Shown: in pieces, positions 22,532-34,928 of the stretch
Layout: each line of letters starts with the position of its first letter
Numbering within the stretch: position 1 is the first letter of the stretch
NCBI GenBank assembly: GCA_944990035.1
Contig: CALYLX010000150.1
Location: 124,001-188,000, forward strand
DNA length: 64,000 nt
Reading direction: 5' to 3'
DNA from: Clitopilus passeckerianus
Lineage: Eukaryota > Basidiomycota > Agaricomycetes > Agaricales > Entolomataceae
Made by a program: the position numbers and the translations under genes
The notes under the pieces: generated by a model
What the model saw: only the letters and a program-made list of their open reading frames with translations
Told to the model about the DNA's origin: nothing
Databases searched by the model: none

Positions 22532-23843
22532 TCAAGAAGAGTTGTGCATGTCATGAGCAGTGAAGCTATCGCCAGAGTTAGAAGACACCAGATGTAACTG
22601 CGAGTAGTGCGGTACCTTGCTAACGTATGCGTTCGCAGATTTAACCCTGGACTTGCATTTATTGCTGTTCTGGTGGCGCCTCAAGACGCTGCGCGTTCGG
22701 AACCTCTCCCCACAGTGGTCGCATGGATGGCGGCGAACGTTGTTGTGAGCGTCGATGTGGTCTATTAAAGGGGAAAGAAGTCAGATACTTGCTTCAATGA
22801 AGTCCGCAGAGCGAACACTCACTGTTTAAGTTGTCCTTGCTCGTCAAGCAGTTGCCACAGACGTAGCACTTGAAGTTGGCCTTCTTGGTTCGTCGCTTCT
22901 CACTTGCCCGAAGGACAGCTGCAGAAGCAATTTGTTCCCTCGGAGTAGATGCCGAAGGAGACACAGTCGCCTCGTCGCTCTCATCACTGGGAGCCGTGAT
23001 TGAGATTTCCGGCGAGAAAGTAGGAATCTCAGGCTCAGGGAAGGGAGGTGCCGGTGACCGAGAAGGAGACGGCACAGTCAACAAACTCGACGAGTCAGAT
23101 CGATCGTAGGGGCTTCTGCTACGAACTACCGAGATAGACCGAGCTCTGCGAAGAGGTAGCTGCTGGTTGTTGTTGCTACGGAGGTATTCAAGTCCACGAT
23201 CTTGCGACATGCTATGACTGTGGCGACGGACAAGGCTGGTAGAGCCAGTGGCTTCAAAGTCTGAGCTAAGTTCAGAGAGTGAGGATCCTGGGGAATTATA
23301 GGATCGTTGTGGCGAAGGGGCATACAGAGAAGGAGTCAAGAAGTCAGACGAGTTCTTTGGCCAAGATACCTGGTCAAAGTTGAAGGGGAGGTCGGAGCCA
23401 TCAAAGGCAAGGTGGTTCGGCATAAGAGGGCTCGATGCAACCGGAGATGCACTTGCTATCGAGAAGTCCTGGAAAGAATCCAGGAGAGGGGAGTAAGAGC
23501 CAGTAGAGGATGGAGATCCCGGGGACAGGTACACGCCAGACGTTGACGATGATCCAAGGGTAGACATCTCATCAGTGTAATTGCCGACGAAGTCATCCGG
23601 CCCTGGACATCAAGAATGAACAAAGAACAGCCAAAGGGGTATGACTGTTCACTTACCCGCAAACTGCGAGAACTCAAAGTTAAATGAGTCATTTGAGTCC
23701 CCTGACCAAAGAGGGCTGCTCTGCTGACGATGGATAGTCATAGGTTGACTGCCACTGGGGATCTGAAGAGTGAGGAGAGAAGATGGTGGTGGTGTCCCAG
23801 GAATCACCTGGACTTCGAGATAATGCTGCTCATTGTCGGCCAT
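22532..23843 (-). CDS. C2H2 zinc-finger transcription factor, array copy 2
   Basis: Three exons: 23843-23657, 23602-22823 and 22761-22532, both introns in phase 1, 398 residues. The start MADNEQ gives a Ser/Pro/Asp-rich N-terminus with many SP and SPxxS sites, as in CRZ1-type factors. A basic stretch (RASEKRRTKKANFKC) precedes finger 1. Finger 1 is CYVC-(12)-HIDAH near residues 309-332. Finger 2 is CDHCGERFRTRSVLRRH followed by Cys five residues later, so its fourth ligand is Cys or absent. The intron lies in the codon before the first His of finger 1. The C-terminal tail (about 40 residues) is longer than in later copies. DNA target unknown; nuclear action inferred. Confidence 0.84.
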
Positions 23844-25728
23844 AGCTGATGTTGAGATGTTCACCGGAGGGGTGGGATAGCAAGAATAAAGCTTCGAGCC
23901 ATAGATATACGTCGGGTGACGCAAGGGCTGTGCTTGCTTTCGGAAGGGCTGTGCACGCTCATATCCAGGTCTGTAGGATAGACGCTCAAAGCGCCTGGCC
24001 ATAACCACGCGTGTAGTGCGTCCGCTGCAGCCGCTATGAAGATACAGCCCCTAGCATGAGCTAGTTTTGACATCCGTAGCATTTTAGCCGCCAGTATAAC
24101 GCCAACGATGGTGAAGGTAGGACAAGAAAGAGCGCGAACACGTTCCCAAGTTCCCATCAGACCCCCCAATCCGGGGATAACATGGTGACGATATCGCAAT
24201 GCAAAAGGAAGGTGTTTTCCACGGGTTCACACCTATTCGAAGTTCTGACATATAGAGCTGATCATTCCTCATGGTTTCCTCCCTGTTAACGCGCTTCAAG
24301 GTTCACAGATACTTCGGGTATGGGCACGCACCGCCTTTCCTGTGAAACTCCGAAAGATGCTACTGACCCCTCAAGGAGACATACAGTTTGACAACATTTC
24401 CGAGCGCTACCTTGTCTCGTGCTACTGCCGGCCAACTTTACCTCATGGTAAAGATATGGTTGCTACCCATTCGCAAATATCTCTCAGGCAAGGGGACTAG
24501 AAAACAAAGTCTGTTCAGGCCTAAAGTTGTGCCTCCCTCTATTTGCTTTCGAAACCCTATGAGGACGGCAACTGGCTCGGTTAGCTTGACTCGCCTGCGA
24601 GTACAATACTTACCTAGCGTCCAATGACTGAGTGGCCTCTGTAGTTATCCAACATGCGGGATAACATAATCTCCCGTCGTTTCTCGGAGCAATTCCGAAA
24701 GAAATCGGGGCACGAAATACAACGTGCGCCATGTAGGTGTGAATGCACAGCCTAAATCAGTGACGGTGGCAAGAAGGTGTGCAAGGATGCTCGACAGCAA
24801 GCCGAAATAGGTTCGGTGGCTCTATGGATCTGCGTCACTGTACCCTTCTCCTCTGAATTACGGTATCTGTGTGCCCTTCTCCATGAAAGCACTGTAGAAG
24901 CGAAGGCCCTCCCGTCGGCGTACGCAGCCAAGTGAGATAGCATTCATCGCCTTTCGAGAAAAATTTTCAGGCAGTGGAAAGTGAGTAGTTTAGGCTCTTA
25001 GATTTGCGATATACCTACATTCGATAGTACCGCTTTCAGCGCTCAATGCACAGAACACAGGATCAGTGTCCATCCATGATGATTCAGCAACCGAGATGAG
25101 CTCTAGCGCCAATTCGGGAGGGGAGTATAAAGAGTCCACCAGAAAACCTACCGATTGTAAGTCTTCTGGAATATATTCTAGGCTTGAGGCCCTTCATTCC
25201 CGCCCCAGAGGCTGATCCAGTCGAGGTTGGTGCTAACATCGCCGAGGCTTTTCAATGGACGTGGCTACATGGCAGGTATGCTTGATTTCAATTGCCACAT
25301 GATCACTCCTGACTGATAATCGAAATTCCATTCTTCCTCTCACTTCTGACTGCAGGAATGTGAATATTTCTGTTTTGAGTTGAGAAGGCATTGATCTTAT
25401 TGTGAGGGAAATCCCTTGAGTGACACTGCTCAGCGTAGGTCTAAGATTGAAAATGGGCAGAGACGTGAGTCAAGTTGACAAGGACACGATTAAAACCCGA
25501 TGATATTTAAGAACCAGGGAAAACGACACAGCATGACGATAGCATACAGAGGAAACACAGATAAACTAAAAACTAAAATGGCTGCAGTCAGAGGTACGAG
25601 AGGGGAGGCGTCTAGGATTCGTGAGGGAGCGTGATTTAGGTGCAAAACAGAAGGGGTATAGGCATGTGCGTGTGCAATAGCGTGGAATGGCAAGAAAAAT
25701 AACCGGGAGGGTGCGAATATCCATGGCT
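23844..25728. other. intergenic, 1.9 kb
   Basis: Promoter of array copy 2 at the left and 3' flank of copy 3 at the right. No coding exon could be supported between. Confidence 0.45.
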
Positions 25729-26527
25729 TCACTTTCGAGTAGATGAGTGTTTCTTCGCACGGTGGCGGGCCATAGTGTGCTTCGTCGTAAATTGTTTTCC
25801 GCACACATCACAGGCGAAAGGTCGGACGCCATAGTGTGAATTCTGATGATCTAGCGCTGGAGTTAGCACAGTGAAAAGAACTGTAATTAGGGGTAGGTAT
25901 ACTGCGCAGGTTTTTCAGTCGCGTGAAGTCTGCTCCACAGAGATCGCAAGGGTAAAGTCGATGCTGTTGGTCGGCGCGCCGGCGGCGCAAATTGGCAGCT
26001 TTCCTCCCCTTGACAGTGCCGACAACCTGATAAACAGGAGTCGCAGCCAGCGGGAGACTACTTGGTGTAACAGTGATGCGGAGATCTGGGAAAGGGCTAG
26101 CAGGGAAGAAGTCTCCGTTCTTAAAAGGAGACTTGGCCGATCCGTCCAACTGTTGAGGGCTCTGTACAACAAAACTGTCACCGACTCGAAATTCAAGGCG
26201 TGTCGCGCCAGCGTTGCCATGGCCATCAGTCAGACTTTGTGGAATGTGCGGTTGAGGAAAGGAAAGAGAGTTCGCCGAGCTTATGGGCGTGTTTGATGAG
26301 TCGAGCGCGCTTGAGGGCTCGATGTCGGACCCGCCATACAAGCTAGCTGCGTCAGCCCGAAACCCGCCGGGGAAGTTGGGGTTGATGCGCAGAGATGTAT
26401 TGGGAAGATCGTGAGGCTGCGGGGCATGCGGGAGGTCGAAGAATGCCCGCAACGTATCTTCATACAAGGGCCCAAGGACATCAAAAGCGTCATCTGGGGG
26501 GATGTTGGATGAGGAAACTCCAGCCAT
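25729..26527 (-). CDS. C2H2 zinc-finger transcription factor, array copy 3
   Basis: Two exons (26527-25903, 25850-25729), phase-1 intron, 248 residues. The start is the ATG of MAGVSSSN; the frame continues upstream only through a non-ATG codon. The N-terminal 170 residues are Pro/Ser-rich, followed by the basic segment KGRKAANLRRRRADQQ. Finger 1 is CDLCGADFTRLKNLRNHQNSH and finger 2 is CDVCGKQFTTKHTMARHRAKKH (both fully canonical), with a very short basic tail. The intron splits the codon before the first His of finger 1. The recognition helices (RLKNLRN, TKHTMAR) nearly match copies 4 and 5, suggesting a common DNA site. A TATA element lies about 54 bases upstream. Confidence 0.85.
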
Positions 26528-28235
26528 TGCATGAGAGCGGGTGTCCACCGGGGTGAAGAAAGCCAAAATAGAACGAGGGGTTTATAGAGGTGCGCATGGA
26601 ACTACAGGAGTATTAGAAGAATATCCTCGCAGTGCGTGCATGGCAGCTTGGCCGAGCACTTAGCAGCGCCTTTCCGAAGAGGGTGTGGAATCGCTCACCC
26701 GGATACAGCCTTGCAAGTGAGGTTTTCCGTGAAAGCTCAAACCAGGCTGTGTGGGCGGCAAATCATAACGGGCCCAGCGCCAAATTTCAATGGTCATGGC
26801 ATGACGAGCTTGTGTGAGAGTCGGACCGGTCACTGGAGTGCAGCTGGATGACTAATCCGACCAGTTTGAGCTCTTTCTGCGAATAGATGTGGGCTAACAA
26901 ACAATCAACCTTGCGGTTTGAAAACGTGAACCGGGGCGTCTTTGCCGCTCTGATACACCAGTGGAATTTCAATGCTTCAAAGTCCCTGTTTAAACGTGAA
27001 TTTCTTGGAAGGTGAACTCCCACCAAGATCTCTACACAAAGTCCCGATTTGAGCTTGATTTGAGCTGAGGTTATGAATCCGAGGTTTTTGTGTTAGGTTC
27101 AAGATCATGTCGATTTTCCTAGGCTTTGGCCTTTGAATATTTCAGAAACCGACAAATCTATTCTGACGAGTTGTGGCAAATCTAACTCGAGATGTGTCCT
27201 GCGGTCAAATCCAATGCACCATCGCAGCATGGTATTACAGCATGTCACTATCCTTCAGGGCACCAGGTTATCCGCGCTCCAAAAAGATGGTTCTCACATA
27301 TCCATATCTCCGGGAGCAACAAAGACCAGGGAAGACCGGAACTTGTTATTCGGTCTGCCGATTTCTACTGAGCTTGTGTATTAGTCCCTTCTTCATGCTG
27401 AAACCCCTAAGCGGGACACCTATCCTTCTATCGCTCGTCCTCAAGTGTAACAGCGTCGGGTCTGATACCCGAGGTGTACGAATCATCGATGACTTGGCTT
27501 CGATCATAGGGTGCCCATGCGAAAACCGACACATGGGCCTGCCAGTGCGGAATATATACTAAGTCGGGGGGGCTGCCAGTGGCTTAGCGCTTACCTCCGG
27601 AGTGGAAGGACCCATCTCTGGGCACAGATTGCCTTTTAGGCAACTTGAACGTAAGGTCAAGGTCTAAACATTTAGCCAAAGGACAGGAACCGAAGCTTGA
27701 CACAGGTTCTTGCCAACGGGCGCAGAGTCCGACACAGTTTCTGCCGTGGCCCATCTCCGCCGTTCTTGGTGGTCGTTCGCGCTCATTTTTCGGAACGAAG
27801 AGACTGGTTAATGACTCGGTCGATGATTTACCCTCTTTTGGAGAATTTATTTGATTGAACACCCGCTGGTCATCGAATGAAAACTCCAGTAAGCAATTAT
27901 ATTTGTTGAAGTATTATATGAGTCAAGTCCACTCTATTTCGTGCATTGTACTGTGTATTAGTTGGGAGATGGTGATCATGGAGGCATTAATTCACGAATA
28001 TAGAGATGCATAGCAGAAAATAGCTAAACGAAGGAAAGCGGTGAAAGCGAGGAAAGGAGCGTGAATGTAGAGATAGAGATTGTCAAGGTCAAGGAACTGA
28101 GGGGGTAAAAGGCGGGAGGACGATTTGAGTCGTGATAATGTGAGGTGTCGTTATGGGTCGGTGAGCTTTACCCGGAAAGATATCTAGAGGGCCCAACAGG
28201 GAGGGAGAGATGTCACGGTGCCAAGGTGACGGGAT
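26528..28235. other. intergenic, 1.7 kb
   Basis: Apart from the copy-3 TATA element at its left end I see no supported gene. Short open frames overlap on both strands without motifs. Clear similarity to the 30.9 or 36.7 kb spacers was not found by eye. Confidence 0.45.
26581..26590 (-). promoter_or_regulatory. TATA box, array copy 3
   Basis: CCTCTATAAA on the minus strand, 54 bases before the start codon. Confidence 0.5.
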
Positions 28236-29287
28236 TTAGTTAAAGAGACCAAGCCAGTCTTTATGCTTTGTTTTCCTATGTCTGGTCATGACATGATTGG
28301 TCACAAACGTGGATCCACAAATATCACATTGGTAGGGTCGTATGCCAAAATGGGAGTTGAGGTGATCTAAAGCCGGTTCAAATTCGAGTCCACACACGGC
28401 TATTCAAATGGAGAGACGTACTGTTCAAGTTCTTTCGTCTGGTAAATCCCCTCGTACAATGGCGGCAGAAGAATTCCTTCACTACACCGTTTGGCCCAAC
28501 CTTTCGACGTCCTTGAGCTGCTTCCCAGCTTGCCGGAGTGCCAACCTGGCTTCGAAAAGATGAAGACTCTTGGGAGGACCGGGATGCTGGGAATGCGGGC
28601 AACTGTGGAACTGCCTCATCGAACCCAACGTCTTGATTAGAGCGGACGGGTGAATCGTTCATATCCATGTAGAACAGGAGATCACCAAGTTGAGCATCCT
28701 GCGACCTGTCGACATAGGGCCTGCGGAGGTCCTCGGTTGATGGCGGTGAGATGAAAACTTGGCCTCCTGGAAATCCGTCCGTAAGGCCTTGTTGCACCAA
28801 ACTGTAGGGCGAGCCGCTACTAGATATAGGCGAAACTAGAGATGAATTACCAGAGCTTGTACTAGAGTATGATGTGCTCGGTGTGCCAACTGGGGAAAAG
28901 GAGCTATCGCTTGGTGTTGTCGGGGTGGAAGGGGCACCTCTACAGCTCCAGCGGCCGGGATATAGACGGTCAGAAACGATCCCCGTTTCACAGCGTCCGT
29001 GTGATGACGGATTCCCGGGAAGGCGAGTAGAAGATACGAGAGCTATGGTATGTATCAGCTGAGAAGAAAACTGCTGTCTCGCCTGCGTACGCACAACTTT
29101 GGTCTCCCATATTCAAGGGCGAGAAACCTGGAATAAATAGCTGCGTTAAGCCTGATCGACCAAGACTTGGACTGTCGTGTAGACCATGACCGACATAGAA
29201 CAGGGTGCGTTCCCCATTGACCGAGAGGCTGTCTGAGTCATCGGGGGAAGAAACGCTAACACGAGGGGTAATATGGTTGTATTCCAT
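28236..29287 (-). CDS. C2H2 zinc-finger transcription factor, array copy 4
   Basis: Three exons: 29287-29098, 29042-28422 and 28366-28236, both introns in phase 1, 313 residues. The first donor (GTTGTG) is weak but is the only one that restores the frame and matches the phase of the first intron in copies 2 and 5. The N-terminus is acidic and the middle is a Ser/Thr/Pro-rich tract (SSTSSGNSSLVSPISSSGS). Finger 1 is CRHCTRGFTRRKNLNNH and finger 2 is CDICGSTFVTNHVMTRH, followed by KTKHKDW. It is the closest relative of copy 5 in both fingers and exon plan. A TATA element lies about 43 bases upstream of the ATG. It forms the left unit of a proposed tandem duplication. Confidence 0.84.
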
Positions 29288-30899
29288 TGTAGCGTGAGTT
29301 GGTGTAGAATCCTGTGCTACCAGCGCCATTATATAGCCCACAGTGAGCTCTCCCGATGACTGATCCCTTTAAGTTCCTGTTGCCACATTGGTAGATTTCG
29401 AACCAAATTTCAGTTCGCCCCTCCAAAAAGTTGTCCGCAGACGCAGCCCTGAACACACTGAACACAGCCTGTGCTCTGAGAGGTCAGCATAATGACCACG
29501 GGGGAGAGCCACGAGAGTGAAGACAATCATGATAGTGGGATGGGAGTGTCATGACATCTGGAGGCTGGGCCGGCGTTTGATCCGGATGACTCCGCGGAGT
29601 GTGATCTTCGCGTATCGTTTTAAGGGTCAAGCCCCCGGAAGCATTTTGCGAGGATCTTGCCAAATCAGGGCTCAAAATGGGGCGAGCATGTTCCCCTTCC
29701 CGCAGCCTTTCGAGTTGCGTAAACCTTTATTCGTCGAGAAGACTGAACGCCATCTGTATGTACCAGTGGCAACATGGATCGAAACGTGGTGCCCACATCG
29801 AGGGGCAAAATCGCCATCGTTATTGTTTGTAAGGTCACGGTAAGGATGATGGTACAATACGGATACAATGGGCATTGTAAAGGTGCGGACAAAATTGGTC
29901 ACATTTTTACAAGGGACTTGTACTCAACTTATACTATTATTACATCTAAAGCCTAGTTGCCAAAGAACAGCGATCTCAGGTCTAATCATTGTTCAAGATA
30001 CGTTAAGAAGGGATGAACATCGGCATCGTTTAGAATTCAAGGCAGACCGCCCCAGAATCAGCGACTCGTGCTGATATTGGTTCTCTGTCGTTTTGGCTTT
30101 CGGAGGAAAAACGTTGTTTCCGGAAACACTTTCATTTCTGATTTGTTTTCGCAGTATCCATGATAACCTGAGGGCGTAGGTAAACTCCACAGTGACTTTC
30201 ATGCCAGCCGCAGGCTTCGTTCACCGCGTGACAGACTCTTTTTATTCTTCCGAGCGAAAGGACCATATCACAGCAGGAGTCAGAATTTCGAACAATTCAT
30301 CAATATACTGTCAACATGGACCAAACAACCTGAGTTGGGCCAGAGCATCTCGTAACCCCAACGGAGAATGGCAGTGCATTAGACAGCTTCCGATGTGCAA
30401 ATAGGAAGAAACTAGTTTGATTGTGCAAATGATATGCCTAATCGCTGTGGTCCGGCCCTCGCAAACCGGTGTGAGCTCTCCAAGCTCGCGAACTTGAGCC
30501 AGGTCAACTTTCTCAAGCTAATTACCCACCCACGCCGGATGCATTCTGGCTCTTTGCCACACTGCTCGGTGAGTCGAGAATTTACACCGGAGAAATTCAC
30601 CCGTGATGATGATCAGGATACTTATGACCAAATTCAGCTTTGACTCTTCTCCGAGTCAAACGGTCGCGCTAAGCCTAAACTCCTGACTGAACCCGTTCGG
30701 CTCTCCATCCACTTCAAGAGGGTGTGTATCCGGGTGAGACCTCTGTGAAAGGGTGCGTGTTAGATGTCCTGTGAATAGGCCCTGGATTTGTGATTTACAC
30801 CGTACTAACCAGGTTGCTAACTCGAACCCCCATGTATCATGACAACTTTCCTTCGCCGATCTGTGTTCTCCCATCCCCCAAAGAATTTAGAGGGGACTA
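29288..30899. other. gene-poor spacer upstream of array copy 4
   Basis: It contains the copy-4 TATA element and a perfect 8-bp hairpin (TTTGACTC and GAGTCAAA, near 30643-30660). No gene is supported. From about 30.8 kb similarity to the right-hand spacer becomes recognisable. Confidence 0.4.
29330..29339 (-). promoter_or_regulatory. TATA box, array copy 4
   Basis: GGGCTATATA on the minus strand, about 43 bases before the start codon at 29287. Confidence 0.5.
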
Positions 30900-33680
30900 C
30901 TCGCCTCATCGAGGTTGACAAACGGCATGAGAGTCTGACCATGGGGTACTAGTATTATTGAGATTATTCGCCATTAGAGATATGCTTGTAGCACCGCCCT
31001 CCCGAAAATCAATATTGGCCCCTTACACGAGGCTGCTAATAGAGCGTATTAGTATAGGGCACAATGGTACCATACATTTTTACTGATATCCCTGACGACG
31101 ACCGCATGACCCATGAACGCGTTCGAAGAAAACGGCCCACTGCGACGGTAGAAACCACGACGTCCGCAGTTTGGTCTATCCCTTGGAGCTCTAGCGATGT
31201 GTGCTAGATTCGTACGTTCACACAAGAACAGAGTACGGGAACCACAGCCTCGACCAAGTTGGATGCGTCCGTATTTTAGACCATTTGGGGGTGACAATCG
31301 ATCAGCGACCGCAGAAACAGTTTATGGGAGCCGGAAAGTAGTGCAATGCCTGATGGGAGGCGATTCAGTTGGCAGAGGAAAGCTGGAGGATAAGGAATGA
31401 TTGCGCTGAAGGTTCCGTCCCCACACCTAGGCGAGGCGAGCCGCAGAAACTTCTACAGATGCGGGTACAGAGTGGAGCTACTGGCCGTGTCTTCTCGCAC
31501 AGGTTGGTGTGTTACAAGGGTCAAAGATTCCATTCATTCGTCAGAGCGGCTGTTTATGAAGCTCTTGGAATTGAAAGGCCATACGGGAGTGTCAAAAATG
31601 TGGCGTTGGTCGGCTGACATGCTTCCATGTTCTAGAACGTATATATCAGATAAGCCGGGAAGATATGTCACTTGCCTATTAATGAACAGATGTCGAGATC
31701 CGGACGTGTGATGAAGAGTTCCGTAACGGAACTATTAGAAGATATTCTTCGAGCCATAACATTGGTGCATTATCGTGAGGAGCCTACTCAAGCAGGAATC
31801 TTTGGGTTTGAACACGTCGACAGAAGGTGCCAAATAAGGTTCTGTCGATACGTCAGCCAGAAATGAACAGATGACTTCTGGGTCGCACCATCCCAATTCG
31901 TTACCCGCTTAGATCATTCCATCTGTTTTCCTCCAATGATGCCTACCTGGTTCATCAACGTCAACTATCGACCATACTATGACCATCGCCAGCGAAGACA
32001 GCCCGGCACGGTGAGCCACAAGCCAGACCAGAAGGAAGACTCCCAACGGTTAATGATATTACGGGCCGAGTTAATCTCGTAACGACAGAAGTAGGCAGTC
32101 ATCCAGAATGTCAGACGGGAGACCTCGTGCACACGTATGTACGGCTTCTGGTTAGCCCAGGAACGCAAGTCTCAGCAGACCATCGATGAGTGGGCCGTAC
32201 TATCTGTCAGTCCAGCGGGTTGGAGGAACGCGTATGGAACGTATTCCATACGAGAACAAACGTCGACGAAGAAAAGAGTGGTGAGCCCGCGAGAACGTAT
32301 GTCCATACATTTGCTTTTCGCGGTTAAAATTTATCAATAGCAAATATAATTGATGATTAGGCCCATTATGATATCTTGGATGCTGGCAAGCAGATCCAGG
32401 ACCCTACCTCGCATGGATTCGCTGGCATTAGGCGCTGCATTACGCAAGTGAAACTGTCGAACGAGCCGTCATGATATAAACCTGCCTTTTGACCGCTACC
32501 ACTCTTCACGCCCTCGCCGACCAGGCAGTCTCCCCTGGCCTATGAGTCACACCGACGTCGTGCAGTGTGCCATCAGCAAGTGGCGCACCGGCAAGACCGT
32601 CGATCTCGACGCCCACTCGCGAAGCCTGGAGACGCCGACCTATGCGCCGCATCCACACCAAAATATGTGGTCCGGAATACCTACCTGGTTAATTCCTTCT
32701 CCTTCCTTGAAACGTATGCCTGGCAATTTGGTGTCCTCGATGCACGTCTTGAACACTAGGATAGGCCCGCTTCAAGCTCAGCTCTAAAATATGAACAAGC
32801 TCACGGAGTTAACAGACCGAGCACAGCTCTTATTGGGAGCGGTTCCGTTCACTTCTTCGCTTAGGAATCTGAAATGCGCGGCTGCAACTTGCAAGATGTC
32901 AGCTGGGAAGGCAGGATAGTCGCCCTTTCCTGTGAGCAAGTGCGTCATCTATTCGTTTAACACAACCGATGACCCACCGAATGACGATAGACTAAACAAA
33001 CGCCAATAGGTTAGTCCATCTGCCGAATTAGCAAGTCGAGCCGAAAGCGATTGGAAATAAGCGTTTTGGAGTCTTAAAGCTGCCAGGTGAGCCCAACCAG
33101 TGTCGATTCAGCATGCAGATCCCCACCTTGGCAGCGACTGTAGGTACCCAGGCGCCATGTTTGGTGGCCACTCAGGCTGGCAGCCCGGATAGGGGTATAG
33201 TATCTCGACCGCAGAAAAAATATCGCGAGAGCTGGTGGCAAGTCGGCGATGCGTAGAACGTGAAAGACGTAATGGTCGCTACAGTATTTCTTCCCTATCC
33301 GCAATTGCCCGAATGACGAGGACTTTGGTCTCTTTGTTGCTTAGGTGCTTATCAACAGGCTCAGCCGAAGGGGGAATGAATGAATGGGTGCATCTTTCAC
33401 GTTTCCTCAATGTTCATGCGAGTGCTTCAACTTCCTTTCTCGCCGCTATGATAATCACTGTTATCGCACTTCCAGTCGTTCAGATCTCATGTTCTCGGCG
33501 TAATCAAGAAGGTTCCAGGACCATCATGATCTTGCCATCCACAAGGGACTAAAGGTTAGTGCAGTTTGAGGGCTTTTATTCTCTCGTCGAGCCTTTGGTC
33601 AAATTGTCCCTTCGTTTCACATTCCTTCCTCAACTCTTTCCACTCTTGACCACCTCATGTTTTCCGTTCCTGTTTGTATA
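30900..33680 (+). repeat. left copy of diverged direct repeat (spacer A)
   Basis: Many collinear blocks match spacer B (about 36.7-40.1 kb) on the same strand. Examples are 32036-32140 with 37793-37895 (GAAGACTCCCAACG then GAGACCTCGTGCAC), 32540-32680 with 38300-38430, 32910-33260 with 38680-39070 (TTGGAAATAAGC), and 33553-33583 with 40056-40086 (TTTGAGGGCTTTTATTCTC). Overall identity looks like roughly two thirds to three quarters by eye, with indels. Neither copy has an intact long reading frame or transposon motif. The right end matches the upstream region of the secreted-protein gene at 40212, but no such gene follows here. Confidence 0.75.
32231..32252 (+). repeat. inverted repeat conserved in both spacers
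   Basis: A 9-bp perfect hairpin, CGTATGGAA and TTCCATACG, separated by four bases. The equivalent site in spacer B (37995-38012) keeps seven pairs, TATGGAA and TTCCATA. Confidence 0.6.
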
Positions 33681-33943
33681 GAGATCCGTCATGTAATAGT
33701 AATATAAATTTGATCATGTCATGAAAGGTATGATAGGACACAAGACAGCAAAAGGAAAGCATGATAAACAGATGAGCGTACATGAAAGAGTGCAAGTATA
33801 GAGAGCTCGAGCTCGTCAGATTCATTGGATCACAGAAGGAGAGATTACGAGGAAAGGGTATGGTTCAGAAAGAGGTGTAGGAATAGGATTAGTGATAGGG
33901 AGTCTCGGTGTTCGTAAATGCGCATGTGCAAATGCGCCCTTCG
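33681..33943. other. 3' flank of array copy 5 and probable duplication junction
   Basis: Similarity to the 40.1 kb promoter region fades at about 33.67 kb and purine-rich 3' flank of the copy-5 gene begins. This is the expected junction of the two duplication units. Confidence 0.4.
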
Positions 33944-34928
33944 TCAGATACGGCTGCGGTGCTTCGTGCGCCTATGCCTCTTCATCGTGTGGTTTGTTAC
34001 AAATGTTTGCGAACAAATGTCGCATGGATATGGCTTGATGCCAAAGTGGGAGTTGACATGGTCTGCCTTAGGGTTAGCTCGACGTTTCAAGAAGCATTAA
34101 TTAAAGAAACTCACTCTTCAGATTTTTCCTCCTGGTAAAACTGTCTCCGCAGTATTGACAGTAACATAAGTTTGTGCGGCCATTCGATGTTGCCCTTCGA
34201 CGGCCATGTGATGCTCGCAAACTCCCCGTAGAGGTGACCCTTTCTCGAAACGAAGTAGGGCCTAGAGAGCTTTGAGTTGGGCGGGACGGGACCAAAGGTT
34301 GGTTTTGTCCTTGGGTTACACCTTGATTTGAGCGAAGGATTTGATCGCTGAAGGCTATATCAGACACGAACTGAGGAGCCTGTGTGTCGTAGCTATAAGT
34401 GCTTGAGGAGTGGCTAAGCCAAGTTTGAGACGTCACGTCTGGACTTCTAAGATGTGGACGAGAGAAATCCAGTTGAACTTCAGAGCTGTTGGGGGACAGG
34501 CTGGCCGGGGACGAGGAATAAGACGAGCTTGTACTTGAGTAGCTCCTCCAGGGGGTATATACTTGAGGAGACAAGAGCCTATCGCTATAGTCGAATGTTG
34601 GCGTGGGACAACTGCTTCCATGATGTCTGTAATAATCAGTACCGAAAAACTCAGAGCCAGATCTGTTGCCCGTGGCAGATAGCCGGCGTGAAACTTGGTA
34701 GATCGAGAAAGCAATTCGAACAAATTGTTAGCCAACGAAAGACTTGGTAGCCACAAGACGCTTACTTTCTGGACCTGACTCATTCCAGTAAGCTGAGGGA
34801 ATAGGCGGAAGAATACACAGCAAAAGGTCTGTCCGACCAATGCCAGTGCGTGACGAGAAATCATCGAGAGGTCCATTTATGTCTTCACAAGTGGAGAAGC
34901 GGATGTCTGGATGGGTGTCATTTGACAT
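33944..34928 (-). CDS. C2H2 zinc-finger transcription factor, array copy 5
   Basis: Three exons: 34928-34766, 34693-34115 and 34062-33944, both introns in phase 1, 286 residues. The acceptor of the first intron is AAG rather than YAG; it is the only one that gives a continuous frame. The middle is Ser-rich (SSTSSSYSSSPASLSPNSS). Finger 1 is CQYCGDSFTRRKNLKNH and finger 2 is CDICSQTFVTNHTMKRH, followed by a basic tail. Finger residues -1, 2, 3 and 6 equal those of copy 4 except one position. A TATA element is 40 bases upstream of the ATG, so the leader is very short. It forms the right unit of the proposed tandem duplication. Confidence 0.84.
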
